Below, in pieces: positions 8,825 through 18,271 of a DNA stretch of 64,000 nt (position 1 is its first letter; every line of letters begins with the position of its first letter). The stretch lies in assembly GCA_964391865.1 (NCBI GenBank), contig CAYMNQ010000004.1, positions 310,001 through 374,000 on the forward strand. The letters are read 5' to 3'. The position numbers were made by a program, and so were the translations under genes. The notes beneath the pieces are model-generated. The model did not search any database and was not told the DNA's origin. It was given only the letters and a program-made list of their open reading frames with translations. This DNA comes from DASZQL01 sp964391865. Its GTDB lineage: Bacteria > Planctomycetota > Phycisphaerae > Phycisphaerales > UBA1924.

Positions 8825-9865
8825 GTGCCCCGCGCGAATGACGCCAACTCAAGCGACGAACCCCCCGCCCGCTGGCCCGTGCGCGGCAATCATCCCGCCG
8901 TGCAGCGCGTCGTCCTCGCGTGGCGGCGGCTGGTCGCGGGCGCGCCAACGGCTTCCCCGCCGCGCACGCTCATCGCCTGCTCGGGAGGCGCGGATTCCAC
9001 CGCGCTGCTGCTCGCGCTCGGCTCCGCGACCGATTCGATCGCCATCGCGCACGTCGTTCACGACCTTCGCCCGCGAGAACTCGCCCTCGCCGACCGCGAT
9101 CATGTGCGATCACTGGCGGCGAAACTCGGCGTCGAATACGCCGAGCGTGAGATCAGCGTGCGAGCCGAAGGCGGCAACGCGGAGGCCGCCGCCCGGCGGC
9201 TGCGCTATGCGGCGCTGCTCGAACTCGCGCGCGAGCACCGCGGCGCCTTCGTCGCCACCGGGCATCAGGCGGACGATCAGTTCGAGTCGCTCATCATGGC
9301 GCTGATCCGCGGCTCGGGGCTCGCCGGTCTGCGCGGCATCGCGCCCCGCCGATCGCTGGGCGACGGAGTGAAGCTCATCCGCCCCATGCTGGGCGTGACG
9401 CGCGCGGATGCGGAAGACATCTGCCGTGCCGCGGGGGTTGAGTGGCGCACGGACCACACCAATCTCACCGGCGAAGGGCTGCGCTCGAAACTCCGGCTCG
9501 GCCCGCTGGCGCAGCTCGCGGCGATCCGCCCCGGCGCGCCGACCCGCGCGGCGCAGTCCGCGGATCTCATCCGGCAGGCGCACGCGATCATCCGGCGGCG
9601 GGCGTGCGAGGTTTTCGGCGACTCTGAGAACTGCTGGCCGCGCGAGCGACTCCGTGCCGAGCCGCCGATTGTCCTCGGCGTCGGGCTGCGCCGGGCGATG
9701 AAGCAGCACTGCGGCGATTCTGGTGGCATGGATCGCGTGGGTGCGAAGCAGCTCTCGCCGATCATTCGGTCTATCAAGGATCGTTCAACGGATCCTCGGG
9801 AGTTCCGTCTCGGCAACGGTACTCGGTTTGAAGTGAGCGCCCGCTCCGTCCAGCTCCTACGATGA
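8825..9865 (+). CDS. tilS: tRNA(Ile)-lysidine synthetase
   Basis: TilS uses ATP to attach lysine to C34 of tRNA-Ile(CAU), changing its decoding from AUG to AUA. The PP-loop motif SGGADST is at about residues 53-59. HVVHDLRPRE and ATGHQADDQFE (the family HxxDDQxET block) follow, then the RPML and WRTDHTNL segments. At 346 residues it is of the shorter type: only a minimal C-terminal region (about 230-346) follows the catalytic domain. GTG at 8825 is the likely start, as the upstream ATG is out of frame. The downstream ORF start overlaps the stop as ATGA, but a better start for that gene lies 27 bp further on. Confidence 0.92.
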   Translation: MPRANDANSSDEPPARWPVRGNHPAVQRVVLAWRRLVAGAPTASPPRTLIACSGGADSTALLLALGSATDSIAIAHVVHDLRPRELALADRDHVRSLAAKLGVEYAEREISVRAEGGNAEAAARRLRYAALLELAREHRGAFVATGHQADDQFESLIMALIRGSGLAGLRGIAPRRSLGDGVKLIRPMLGVTRADAEDICRAAGVEWRTDHTNLTGEGLRSKLRLGPLAQLAAIRPGAPTRAAQSADLIRQAHAIIRRRACEVFGDSENCWPRERLRAEPPIVLGVGLRRAMKQHCGDSGGMDRVGAKQLSPIIRSIKDRSTDPREFRLGNGTRFEVSARSVQLLR

Positions 9866-9888
9866 AAACACACTTATGGAGAATCAGC

Positions 9889-10725
9889 ATGTGGACGATG
9901 CGGGCGCTCGTGCTAGCGATCGGATTCAGCGTTTTCGCGGCGGGAGGCTGTGCCGCCGACTCGCTCGCCAAGCTTGATGGGCGCGCTCGTGCCGATCGCG
10001 TCGCGGAGGCGTACCGGAACCTGCGGACGTATCGCGCGACGTGGGAACTGAGCTCGAACGCACCCGAGGCAATGGACCCCGTGGGCCGCATCGAAGTGGC
10101 CTTCGATCGTAGAGAGAATCGGGCGCTCTTCTCCGCCCTCCAAGGACGGCTCGCGAACGGTCGATGGAAGTCGGGCGCTCGCGGCATGCTCGGCGTCTGT
10201 GACGGCGCGCAGGTGCGCGGCTCATTCGACATCAGCAAGGGAGCGGATGACTGTTCTGATTGGGCGAGCACGCCCGTGCAAACTCCAATGACAACCAAGG
10301 AATTGCTGAGCCTCGCGCCGTTTTATCCGCAGCCAGATCTGCATCTTCTGATTGCGCGCGAAAATCCCGATGAAGCTGAGTATTCCGGCGTGTCGCACGA
10401 GCACTCATCGCCGACGCTTGCGGATTATGCGTTCGGATACCTGCTCGGTCGGTACCCGTTGACATATCAAGCGGTCGATCGCGAGGTTGATGCCTCAAAG
10501 GCTCGACACGGCGTGGTGATTGTAAGCGCCACTCCTGACAAGCCAGCCGAGGCGATCCAACTCACGCTTTGGATCGACCCGAAAACCCTTTTGATTCGAG
10601 AAGCGATCCTGACCGATCGTAGCCCGTCTCTGGTGTTCAATGCGGTCTCAGCTGAGTTGAACCCCGTGCTGCCCGAATCGCAGTTCGATTGTGCGACGCA
10701 GCTGCGGCGGATGCGTACCCCGTAG
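9889..10725 (+). CDS. Predicted lipoprotein, LolA-like fold suspected
   Basis: A 278-residue exported protein. The start ATG at 9889 is chosen because GGAG lies 7 nt upstream; the ATG at 9862 overlapping the tilS stop has no ribosome site. The N-terminus MWTMRALVLAIGFSVFAAGGC is a signal peptide ending at a lipobox-like AGGC (Cys21). The remainder contains YRNLRTYRATWELSS and GRIEVAFDRRENRA, the strand pattern of DUF2092/LolA-like outer-membrane carrier folds, and ends with alternating strands (QLTLWIDPKTLLIREAIL). That C-terminal phrase is typical of the family. The function is unknown, and the fold is my inference from pattern only. Confidence 0.72.
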   Translation: MWTMRALVLAIGFSVFAAGGCAADSLAKLDGRARADRVAEAYRNLRTYRATWELSSNAPEAMDPVGRIEVAFDRRENRALFSALQGRLANGRWKSGARGMLGVCDGAQVRGSFDISKGADDCSDWASTPVQTPMTTKELLSLAPFYPQPDLHLLIARENPDEAEYSGVSHEHSSPTLADYAFGYLLGRYPLTYQAVDREVDASKARHGVVIVSATPDKPAEAIQLTLWIDPKTLLIREAILTDRSPSLVFNAVSAELNPVLPESQFDCATQLRRMRTP

Positions 10726-10862
10726 CCTGGCCGCTTCGAGACATGCACTTTCTCGCATGAAACCGCCGGGTAGACTTTGCAAATGAATCGTGGACCGCGC
10801 ACGACTTTTGGGCGGGCGGCATTCGGCGGCGCGGGAGCGCCCGCCGCGGAGGAGCATGCAGT

Positions 10863-11972
10863 ATGGACATCTGGAAGAAACTCACCGGCGAACTGATCGA
10901 CATCGTCGAGTGGCTCGATGATTCGGGCGACACCCTAGTCTACCGCTTCCAACGCCACCAGAACGAGATCAAGAACGGCGCCAAGCTGACGGTGCGAGAG
11001 AGCCAGTGCGCCGTGTTCGTGAACGAGGGGCAGATCGCCGACGTCTTCAAACCCGGCATGTACACGCTCGACACGCAGAACATGCCGATCATGGCGACGC
11101 TGCGCGGCTGGAAATACGGCTTCAACTCGCCCTTCAAGGCGGAGGTGTACTTCGTCAGCACGCGCCAGTTCACCAATTTGAAGTGGGGGACGCAGAACCC
11201 CATCATGATGCGCGACCCGGAGTTCGGGCCGATCCGTCTGCGCGCGCACGGCACGTTCGTCATCAAGGTGATCGACCCCGCCGCCGTCGTGCGTGAAGTG
11301 GCGGGCACGAACGCGCGCTTCACCGTCGAGGGCATCACCGACCAGCTGCGCAATCTGATCGTGTCGAAGTTCGCGGACGTGGTGGGGGAGTCGAAGATCC
11401 CGGCGCTCGATCTGGCGAGCAACTACGACGAACTGGGCAAGTTCATCACCGACCGCGTGAAGCCGCACTTCACGCCCTTCGGCATCGACGTCACGCAGCT
11501 TCTGGTTGAGAACGTCTCCCTGCCGCCCGAGGTGGAGGGCGCGCTCGACAAGCGGACGAGCATGGGGATCATCGGCAACCTGAACGCGTACACGCAGTTC
11601 CAGACGGCGAACGCGATCGGCGACGCGGCAAAGAACCCCGGCGGCGTGGCGGGCGTCGGCGCCGGGCTCGGCGCGGGGATGGCGATGGCGCAGCAGATGG
11701 CCGGTGCGATGAACGCGCCCGTTCAGCCCGCGGCAGGCGCGATGCCCCCGCCGCTGCCGAGCGTGGCGGCGTTCTTCATGGCGCTCAATGGTCAGCAGGC
11801 CGGCCCGTTTGACATGGGCGCGCTCGCGGAGCACGCCCGCGCCGGTCGGCTGACGCGCGAGACGCTGGTGTGGAAGCAGGGCATGGCGGGCTGGATCGGC
11901 GCGGGGCAGGTGGCGGAGTTGGCGTCGGTCCTCGGGGCCGTACCGGGAGCGCCGCCGCCGTTGCCGAGCTAA
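10863..11972 (+). CDS. SPFH/YdjI-like protein with a C-terminal GYF_2 domain
   Basis: A 369-residue protein with an SPFH-type (YdjI, virion-core-like) domain at about 20-240, including VRESQCAVFVNEGQIADVF and the closing PPEVEGALDKRTSMG. A Gly/Ala/Met-rich linker follows (about 245-300). The last 60 residues are a GYF_2 (DUF4339) domain, FFMALNGQQAGPFDMGAL and WKQGMAGWIGAGQV, which usually binds partners. In Bacillus, YdjI is a membrane-stress SPFH protein recruited with the zinc-ribbon protein YdjG. The next gene encodes just such a zinc-ribbon membrane protein, which supports a membrane-homeostasis role. GGAGGA precedes the start. Confidence 0.85.
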   Translation: MDIWKKLTGELIDIVEWLDDSGDTLVYRFQRHQNEIKNGAKLTVRESQCAVFVNEGQIADVFKPGMYTLDTQNMPIMATLRGWKYGFNSPFKAEVYFVSTRQFTNLKWGTQNPIMMRDPEFGPIRLRAHGTFVIKVIDPAAVVREVAGTNARFTVEGITDQLRNLIVSKFADVVGESKIPALDLASNYDELGKFITDRVKPHFTPFGIDVTQLLVENVSLPPEVEGALDKRTSMGIIGNLNAYTQFQTANAIGDAAKNPGGVAGVGAGLGAGMAMAQQMAGAMNAPVQPAAGAMPPPLPSVAAFFMALNGQQAGPFDMGALAEHARAGRLTRETLVWKQGMAGWIGAGQVAELASVLGAVPGAPPPLPS

Positions 11973-12015
11973 GCAAGGCGGAGGTCGGAAGGACGGAAGG
12001 CGGAACACCCGATCA

Positions 12016-12094
12016 GCCACACACGGCACAGACGGGCACGGGCGCGGAATCCGATTTCTTCTCTGAGTCAGGGCATGTCTGTGCCGTCTGTGGC
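12016..12094. repeat. 18-bp inverted repeat in a dispersed-repeat-like spacer
   Basis: Arms at 12016-12033 and 12077-12094 (GCCACACACGGCACAGAC and its complement with one mismatch) are separated by 43 bp. The following text (CTGTGTCATCCGTGG near 12137) is of a type often dispersed in bacterial intergenic DNA. A related fragment, ATCAGCCACAGATGG, occurs near 29,205. No coding role is seen. Confidence 0.5.
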
Positions 12095-12186
12095 AAGTTC
12101 CGACTTCCGGCCTCCGACGTCTTCATCCGTGTGAATCTGTGTCATCCGTGGCTTCTTTGCATTCTTCTCTTCAGTAGGAAGCAGCG

Positions 12187-13335
12187 TTGACGAACCCGCA
12201 CGAGTCATCAACAACTCAAGCGAAGCCCAGCGTGGGCGATGGCCCTGCTCATGCCGACCCGCGCTACTCCTGCTCGAACTGCGGCGCGGAGATCGTCTTC
12301 CAGCCCGGCACCGATTCGCTCAAGTGCCCCTACTGCGGCACCGCGAACGAGATCGTCCCGCACGATCACCCGATCGTCGAGAACGACTTCGAGGCGGAAC
12401 TCGCGCGCGTCGAAGCGCAGGCGGAAACGGCGGACGCGATCGTTTTGCACTGCAACGCCTGCGCCGCCGAGGTGAACCTGCCGGAGAACGTGACGAGTTC
12501 CGCCTGCCCGTTCTGCGGCACGCCGGTGGTCGCGACCGGGCGCTCGATCAAGCTCATCAAGCCGAAGGCGGTGCTGCCCTTCGAGATCGATGAGAAGCGC
12601 GCGCGGGAGATGTTCCGCACGTGGATCGCATCGCTGTGGTTCGCGCCCGGGCCGCTGAAGGATCAGGCGCGGATCGATGCGTCGCTCGCCGGCGTGTATG
12701 TGCCCTACTGGACGTACGACTGCACCGCGACCACTCAGTTCACCGGCATGCGCGGCGATGACTACTGGACGACCGAGACGTATACGACGATGGTCAACGG
12801 CAAGCCGCGCACCGCGACTCGCCAGGTCAAGCGCACCCGCTGGTCGCCCGCCGCCGGGACCGTCACCGACCGCTTTGACGATGTGCTCGTGACGGCGACG
12901 GCGTCGATCGCGCGCGAGCGGCTTGAAGCGCTCGAACCCTGGGACCTGCCCAAGCTCATGCCCTACAACGATGGGTACCTCGCCGGATTTCGCGCCGAGG
13001 CGTACGCTGTCACGCTGCGCGACGGCTTCGGACATGCGACCGGGCGCATGCAGGGGCAGATCGATTCCACAATTCGCGCCAGCATCGGCGGCGACCAACA
13101 GCGCATCACCGGCAAACGCTCCGCGTACCGGCAGATCACCTACAAGCACATCCTCCTGCCGGTGTGGGTGTTCGCGTATCGGTGGAACAACAAACCGTTC
13201 CAGATCCTTGTCAACGCGCGCACCGGCGAGGTGCTGGGCGAGCGCCCGTGGAGCGGCTGGAAGATCGCGGCGGCGGTGCTTTTCGGTGCCGCGGCCGTCG
13301 CGATGATCGCCCTTGTCGTGAGCATGGTGAAGTAG
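12187..13335 (+). CDS. Zinc-ribbon membrane-anchored protein, YdjG-like
   Basis: A 382-residue protein with two zinc ribbons: YSCSNCGAEI...LKCPYCGT (about 28-54) and LHCNACAAEV...SACPFCGT (about 86-116). A beta-rich middle region begins VPYWTYDC, and one transmembrane helix lies at the C-terminus (about 358-381). The ribbon plus VPYWTYD arrangement is that of the YdjG-like proteins often annotated as primosomal-N'-like zinc ribbons. It follows the SPFH gene and is presumably its partner at the membrane. TTG at 12187 is the start, preceded by AGGAAG. Confidence 0.8.
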   Translation: MTNPHESSTTQAKPSVGDGPAHADPRYSCSNCGAEIVFQPGTDSLKCPYCGTANEIVPHDHPIVENDFEAELARVEAQAETADAIVLHCNACAAEVNLPENVTSSACPFCGTPVVATGRSIKLIKPKAVLPFEIDEKRAREMFRTWIASLWFAPGPLKDQARIDASLAGVYVPYWTYDCTATTQFTGMRGDDYWTTETYTTMVNGKPRTATRQVKRTRWSPAAGTVTDRFDDVLVTATASIARERLEALEPWDLPKLMPYNDGYLAGFRAEAYAVTLRDGFGHATGRMQGQIDSTIRASIGGDQQRITGKRSAYRQITYKHILLPVWVFAYRWNNKPFQILVNARTGEVLGERPWSGWKIAAAVLFGAAAVAMIALVVSMVK

Positions 13336-13405
13336 CGTGTGATCCCGCTCGGCGATTTGCCTACCATGCACGCGCCCAACCATTCAATCGGACCGGAGGA
13401 CGCCC

Positions 13406-13867
13406 ATGCCCCGCGTTGTTGTTGATCTTCAGTTCGGTTCCCGCTCCGCCGCTGTTTTCGCTGCGCTGATGACCGGCGCGCTCGTCGTGGGCTGCTCGTA
13501 CACCGAGAAACGCCCCTTCGGCTCGGACAATTATGTCACCGGCACGGTCACCTACTTCGAGCGCATGGCGCTGAAGCCGGACGCGGATGTCACGGTGAAG
13601 CTCGTTGACGCGACCGCCTCCGAAGGGCCGGGCGAGGTGATTATCTCGCAGCAGTCGTTCCGCAGCGCGGGCAAACAGGTGCCGCTGAACTTCGAGCTGC
13701 CGTACCGCGAGGACCGCGTCAACCGCGAGCACCGCTACGAGCTGCACGCGCGGATCGTCGTCGGCGGCAGGCTGTCTTGGTTCACCCGCGCCGGTGTGCC
13801 GGCGCTGACGCAGGGCGCCCCACGCGACGACATCGAAGTCGTCGTCACGCGCGCTTCAGGGAACTGA
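13406..13867 (+). CDS. YbaY-family lipoprotein
   Basis: A 153-residue predicted lipoprotein. The signal peptide ends at VVGC (Cys30) and the remainder is the YbaY/YscW-like beta domain: VTGTVTYFERMALKPDADV, then VKLVD, FELPYREDRVN and YELHARIVVGGRLSWFT. Family members are small envelope lipoproteins of unclear role. ATG at 13406 has GGAGGA 5 nt upstream. Its last 23 bp overlap the 3' end of the convergent aminotransferase gene, so the two transcripts are antisense at their ends. Confidence 0.85.
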   Translation: MPRVVVDLQFGSRSAAVFAALMTGALVVGCSYTEKRPFGSDNYVTGTVTYFERMALKPDADVTVKLVDATASEGPGEVIISQQSFRSAGKQVPLNFELPYREDRVNREHRYELHARIVVGGRLSWFTRAGVPALTQGAPRDDIEVVVTRASGN

Positions 13868-15110
13868 CGAACCGCGCGATCCGCCCGATCCCTTCGCGGA
13901 TCGAGTCGTCCGAGCACGCGAAGGTGATACGCACGCACTTCTCGCCGCCCTTTCCGAAATCCTCGCCCGGGATCACCGCGACGTGCGCTTCATCGAGCAG
14001 CGCGTCGGCGAAGTCCATCGCGCAGGCGAGGCGTCTGCCGCCGGGCGTGGTCGAGCCGAAGTGGGCCGAGATATCAGGGAAGAGGTAGAACGCGCCGGTG
14101 GGGCGGGGGCAGCGGAATCCGGGGATCGCTGAGACGAGCGCGAACGCGATCTCCGCGCGGCGGGCGTAGTCCTGGCGCATGCGCTCGACGTCGTTCGCGC
14201 CGTTCAGCAGCGCCTCGCGCGCCGCGGGCAGGATGAACGTGGGGATCGCGGTGGTCGATTGCCCCTGCAATCGGCACACGCCCTTCGCGAGTTTCAGCCC
14301 GAACTCGCCGGGGCACGCGAAGTACCCGACGCGCCAGCCCGTCATCGCGTACGCCTTTGACAGCCCGTTGACAGTGATGACGCGCTCGGCGACTTCGGGG
14401 AAGCTGCCGATGGAGGCGTGCACGATCCCGCCATAGACGATCTTCTCGTACAACTCGTCGCTGATGACGAGCAGGTTCGGCGCGATGGTTTTCGCCGCGT
14501 TCGCGACCACCGCCGCCAGCGCACGGAGTTCGTCGGGTGAGTACATCGTGCCGCACGGGTTGTTGGGCGAGTTGATCACCAGCAGCCGCGCCCGCGGCGT
14601 GATCGCCCGCTCGAGCTGCGCGGCGGTGATTTTGTAGTCGCCCACCGCCGAAGTCTCGATCGGCACCACCGCGCCGCCGGCGAGTTCTGTGTGCGCTTCG
14701 TAGCTGATCCACGCCGGCATGGGCAGGATCACTTCCTGCGCACCATCGCGCGCACCTCCGACCCCCGGCGGGTCGATCAGCGCCTGGAACAACTGGTACA
14801 GGCTGTGTTTTCCGCCCGTGGAGATGACGACGTGATCGGCGGTGATCCCCGCGATGCCGTTCTCGTGCGTGAGCTTGTCGGCGATGACTTTCCGCGTGGC
14901 GGCGTCGCCCGGGATCGGCGCGTACTTCGTCTCGCCGCGTTTGAGCGATTCGATGGCCGCGTGTTTGATGAAATCGGGCGTATCGGCATCCGGCTCGCCA
15001 GCGGTGAACGCGATGACGTTCACACCCTTGGCGCGCAGGTCCGCGGCGCGGGCGGCCATCGCCAGCGTCACGGGCGGCTTCAGCGCGTTGACTCTCGCGG
15101 AGAGTTCCAT
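13845..15110 (-). CDS. Class I/II aminotransferase, aspartate aminotransferase-like
   Basis: A 421-residue PLP enzyme of the aspartate/aromatic aminotransferase Ib type, transferring amino groups between an amino acid and 2-oxoglutarate. It shows FTAGEPDADTPDFIKHAA, the cofactor-binding INSPNNPCGTMYS, the PLP lysine in LSKAYAMTGWRVGY, and the carboxylate-binding arginine near VRITFACSD. ATG at 15110 (MELSARVNALKPP) matches the family start; an in-frame ATG 48 bp upstream gives a non-conserved Cys-rich extension. Aspartate as preferred substrate is likely but cannot be proven from sequence. Confidence 0.9.
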   Translation of the reverse strand: MELSARVNALKPPVTLAMAARAADLRAKGVNVIAFTAGEPDADTPDFIKHAAIESLKRGETKYAPIPGDAATRKVIADKLTHENGIAGITADHVVISTGGKHSLYQLFQALIDPPGVGGARDGAQEVILPMPAWISYEAHTELAGGAVVPIETSAVGDYKITAAQLERAITPRARLLVINSPNNPCGTMYSPDELRALAAVVANAAKTIAPNLLVISDELYEKIVYGGIVHASIGSFPEVAERVITVNGLSKAYAMTGWRVGYFACPGEFGLKLAKGVCRLQGQSTTAIPTFILPAAREALLNGANDVERMRQDYARRAEIAFALVSAIPGFRCPRPTGAFYLFPDISAHFGSTTPGGRRLACAMDFADALLDEAHVAVIPGEDFGKGGEKCVRITFACSDDSIREGIGRIARFVSSLKRA

Positions 15111-15362
15111 CGGGTTCAGGGAGGGTATCGGCACAACCCCGCACGACCAACTGCACACACGCCCGCAATGGTCGGCCGCGGTGTCTTCCGCGAGGCTCTC
15201 TTGTCTTGGGTGGTGTTGGAAGGATAATGTTTGGTTCGCCGGCGGGACGGTGGCGGGGGAGAGGTTGCCCTTCCCGCTTGTCCGAGTTACGATCTGGAGT
15301 CCCCGCCCGGTTGTCCGGTGTTTGGGGATTCATGTCCTCATTTTAGGTAGAGTCGATCAGGC

Positions 15363-15632
15363 ATGCCCATCTCCGCTGAACGTCGTCTGGCCGTCGTCAA
15401 CGAGTACAAGACTCATCCGAAGGACACGGGCTCGCCCGAGGTTCAGGTCGCGCTCCTGACGGAGGACATCAAGGACCTCACCGAGCACCTGAAGCAGCAC
15501 GACCACGACTACGCCGGTCGGCGTGGGCTGATCGGCATGGTGAACAGGCGCACCCGTCTGACGGCGTATCTTCAGAAGACGGACCGCGCGCGGTATCTGT
15601 CATTGATCAAGCGTCTGGGCCTGCGCAAGTAA
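15363..15632 (+). CDS. rpsO: 30S ribosomal protein S15
   Basis: An 89-residue S15 that binds the central domain of 16S rRNA early in small-subunit assembly. The four-helix pattern is intact: HPKDTGSPEVQVALLTEDI, LKQHDHDYAGRRGLIGMVNRR and RARYLSLIKRLGLRK. It precedes pnp, the classic rpsO-pnp order. In many bacteria S15 and PNPase repress their own mRNAs; the 211-bp spacer here may hold such signals. Confidence 0.97.
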   Translation: MPISAERRLAVVNEYKTHPKDTGSPEVQVALLTEDIKDLTEHLKQHDHDYAGRRGLIGMVNRRTRLTAYLQKTDRARYLSLIKRLGLRK

Positions 15633-15843
15633 CCGCAGCGCCCGCAGTCATTCCGAAACGCCCGGCCGGCCGGCGACGGACGGCAGTCGATCACGAGCAC
15701 ACCATCCACGCCGACCGCCCAGCGCGAGACCCGTCTGCCCCTGATCTTCTGCCTCTTCGGTTCCCGGCCCCTCCGGCGAACACCCGCGGCGGCGCAGCGC
15801 GCTCCAAGCGCGAGCACCGCCTGCACATCCAGCAGGCAGGTTC

Positions 15844-18036
15844 ATGAGCTACATCAAGGTTGAGCGTGAGATCGGCGGCCGCACACTGACTCTCGAAACC
15901 GGCAAGATCGCCAAGCTGGCGACGTCTTCCGTCCTCGCGACCTACGGCGGGACGACCGTCCTCGCCGCGTGCGTGCGCGCGAAGCCGCGACCTGGGCTCG
16001 ACTTCTTCCCTCTCACGATCGACTACCGCGAGAAGCTCCCCGCCGCTGGCAAATTCCCCGGCGGGTTCCGCAAGCGTGAGGGCGCGCCGAGCGAGCGCGA
16101 AATCCTGACGATGCGCCTCATCGACCGCCCGATTCGCCCGCTCTTCCCCAAGGGCTTCATCGATGAAGTCCTCGTGCAGTGCTGGGTGATGAGTCACGAC
16201 GGCGAGAACGACAGCGACGTCCTCGCCGGCACCGCGGCGTCGGCGGCTCTGGCTCTCTCCGACGCGCCGTTCGAAGGCCCCATCGCCACCGTCCGCGTCG
16301 GGCGCATCCACATGGACGACGGCCCGGTCTTCGTCATCAACCCAACCGTGACGCAGATGGAGTACAGCGATCTCGACCTTGTGCTCAGCGGGCACAAGGA
16401 CGGCATCAACATGATCGAGGTCGGCGCCGCCGAGCTGCCCGAGGCGGACGTGCTCGCGGCGATGGAGTACGGCGTGGGGCACATCGAGCAGGTGCTCGGG
16501 CTGATCGAGGAGCTCGCGGACAAGGTGAAGCCTGAGAAGAAGCTCGGGACGCTGCGCCTTATTCCCGATGAGATCGCTGCCCAGGTGAAGAAGCTCGTCG
16601 GCAAGGAGCTCACGAAAGCCCGCCAGATCAAGGGCAAGAGCGAGCGCAGCCAGAGGGTTGACGACATCAAGACCAAGATGCTCGAAGAGCATTTCGCGGA
16701 GAATCCGAACGGCACCTACGGCGAGTGGAAGGCCTCCGCCGAGCGCCGCGCTCACGCCGCCCAGGCGTTCGGCGAGCTCGAGAAGAAGATCACCCGCCAG
16801 CTCGTGATCGAGGAAGGCATCCGCACCGACGGGCGCAAGTTCGAAGAGATCCGCCCTTTGGAGATGCAGGTCGGCCTGTTCCAGCGCACCCACGGCTCGG
16901 CGTTCTTCCAGCGCGGCGAGACGCAGTCGCTGGTCTCCTGCACGCTCGGCACGGGCAAGGACGAGCAGATCGTCGACGGTCTGATCCCCGAATACTCCAA
17001 GAAGTTTTACCTGCACTACAACTTCCCCCCCTTCTGCGTGGGCGAAGCCGGACGCGTCATGGGCCCCGGTCGGCGCGAGATCGGGCACGGCGCGCTCGCC
17101 GAGCGATCGCTCCTCGGCATCCTGCCGGGGCCGGAAGAATTCCCCTACACCGTCCGCGTCGTTTCCGACATCACCGAGTCGAACGGCTCGTCGTCGATGG
17201 CGTCCGTCTGCGGCGGTTGCCTCGCGATGATGGACGCGGGCGTCCCCATCAAGAACACCTGTGCCGGCATCTCTGTCGGTCGCTTCAGTGATGAGAAAGA
17301 CGAGCGCGAAGTCTTCGTGACCGACATCATCGGCGAGGAAGATTTCTTCGGCGACATGGACTTCAAGGTCTCCGGTACCCGCGAGGGCATCACCGGCATC
17401 CAGCTCGATCTCAAAGCCCGCGGGCTCTCGCTCGCGCAGGTCGAGAAGATCTTCGAGCAGGCGAAACGCGGCCGGCTCCAGATCATTGACGAGATGGAAG
17501 CCGTCATCGCTGCCCCACGCGCCGAGATCAGCCCGTACGCGCCGCGCCTCGTTACGTTGATGATCAACCCCGAAAAGATCGGCAAGCTCATCGGCCCGGG
17601 CGGCAAGACCATTCGCTCCATCCAGGAGCGCTGGGGCGTCACCATCGAAGTCGAAGACGACGGCACGGTCATGATCGCAGCGCCCAGCGGCCCGGCGATC
17701 GACGGCGCCCGCGGCGAGGTCGAAGCCCTCGCCGCCGAGATTAAGGTCGGCACCGTCTTCAACGGCAAGGTCGTCTCGCTGAAGGATTTCGGTGCGTTCA
17801 TCGAACTCGCCGCCGGCACAGACGGCATGTGCCACATTTCTGAGTTGGCCGAGGGCTATGTGCAGAAAGTCACCGATGTGGTGGCGATCGGAGACATGCT
17901 CCGCGTGAAGGTGATCGCCGTAGACGACCAGGGCCGAATCAAGCTCAGCCGCAAGGCCGTCATCCGCGAAGAAAGCGGCGGCGGCGCTCCGTCCGAGAAG
18001 AACGGCGGCGGCGGAAATTCGTCCGGGCGGAACTGA
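15844..18036 (+). CDS. pnp: Polyribonucleotide nucleotidyltransferase (PNPase)
   Basis: A 730-residue phosphorolytic 3'-5' exoribonuclease of the RNA degradosome type. Two RNase PH domains (about 10-230 and 320-545) are joined by an alpha-helical linker. These are followed by a KH domain with IGKLIGPGGKTIRSIQE (about 578-594) and an S1 domain (about 640-710, VFNGKVVSLKDFGAFIEL). A Gly/Ser-rich acidic-basic tail ends the protein. The second PH domain carries the catalytic SDITESNGSSSMASVCGG block. The length is within the usual range (about 700-750). Confidence 0.97.
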   Translation: MSYIKVEREIGGRTLTLETGKIAKLATSSVLATYGGTTVLAACVRAKPRPGLDFFPLTIDYREKLPAAGKFPGGFRKREGAPSEREILTMRLIDRPIRPLFPKGFIDEVLVQCWVMSHDGENDSDVLAGTAASAALALSDAPFEGPIATVRVGRIHMDDGPVFVINPTVTQMEYSDLDLVLSGHKDGINMIEVGAAELPEADVLAAMEYGVGHIEQVLGLIEELADKVKPEKKLGTLRLIPDEIAAQVKKLVGKELTKARQIKGKSERSQRVDDIKTKMLEEHFAENPNGTYGEWKASAERRAHAAQAFGELEKKITRQLVIEEGIRTDGRKFEEIRPLEMQVGLFQRTHGSAFFQRGETQSLVSCTLGTGKDEQIVDGLIPEYSKKFYLHYNFPPFCVGEAGRVMGPGRREIGHGALAERSLLGILPGPEEFPYTVRVVSDITESNGSSSMASVCGGCLAMMDAGVPIKNTCAGISVGRFSDEKDEREVFVTDIIGEEDFFGDMDFKVSGTREGITGIQLDLKARGLSLAQVEKIFEQAKRGRLQIIDEMEAVIAAPRAEISPYAPRLVTLMINPEKIGKLIGPGGKTIRSIQERWGVTIEVEDDGTVMIAAPSGPAIDGARGEVEALAAEIKVGTVFNGKVVSLKDFGAFIELAAGTDGMCHISELAEGYVQKVTDVVAIGDMLRVKVIAVDDQGRIKLSRKAVIREESGGGAPSEKNGGGGNSSGRN

Positions 18037-18095
18037 TTTGGGTTGCTCTTCTCCGGATCATTGGTAAATTAGGGAAGTGCGTCGGGTTCGGCTCG

Positions 18096-18125
18096 GCAGG
18101 CGCTCTCGCGCCGGCCTGCGTTTGT
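18096..18125 (+). terminator. Possible terminator after pnp
   Basis: GCAGG...CCTGC flanks an inner CGC/GCG stem (18096-18119) and is followed by GTTTGTC. The stem is strong, but the U-tract is short and interrupted. It lies 60 bp after the pnp stop, upstream of the cold-shock gene. Confidence 0.45.
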
Positions 18126-18271
18126 CGATCCCGAGTGGGTTACGCACTGCGGCCGTCGGGCCGTGATGGCAGTGGGGTATCGCGGTCGCCACGCCGACTG
18201 CCCCAGTGTTTTCCGTGGTGTTGGCCGCCGGTGTCGTCCGGTCGGCGGCCTGTCGGGCGCGAGGCTCATCC

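Noticed and set aside
15691..17835. Long leftward reading frame opposite pnp
   Set aside because: Antisense to a complete PNPase with all domains; the translated frame is low-complexity acidic/Ala-rich without motifs.
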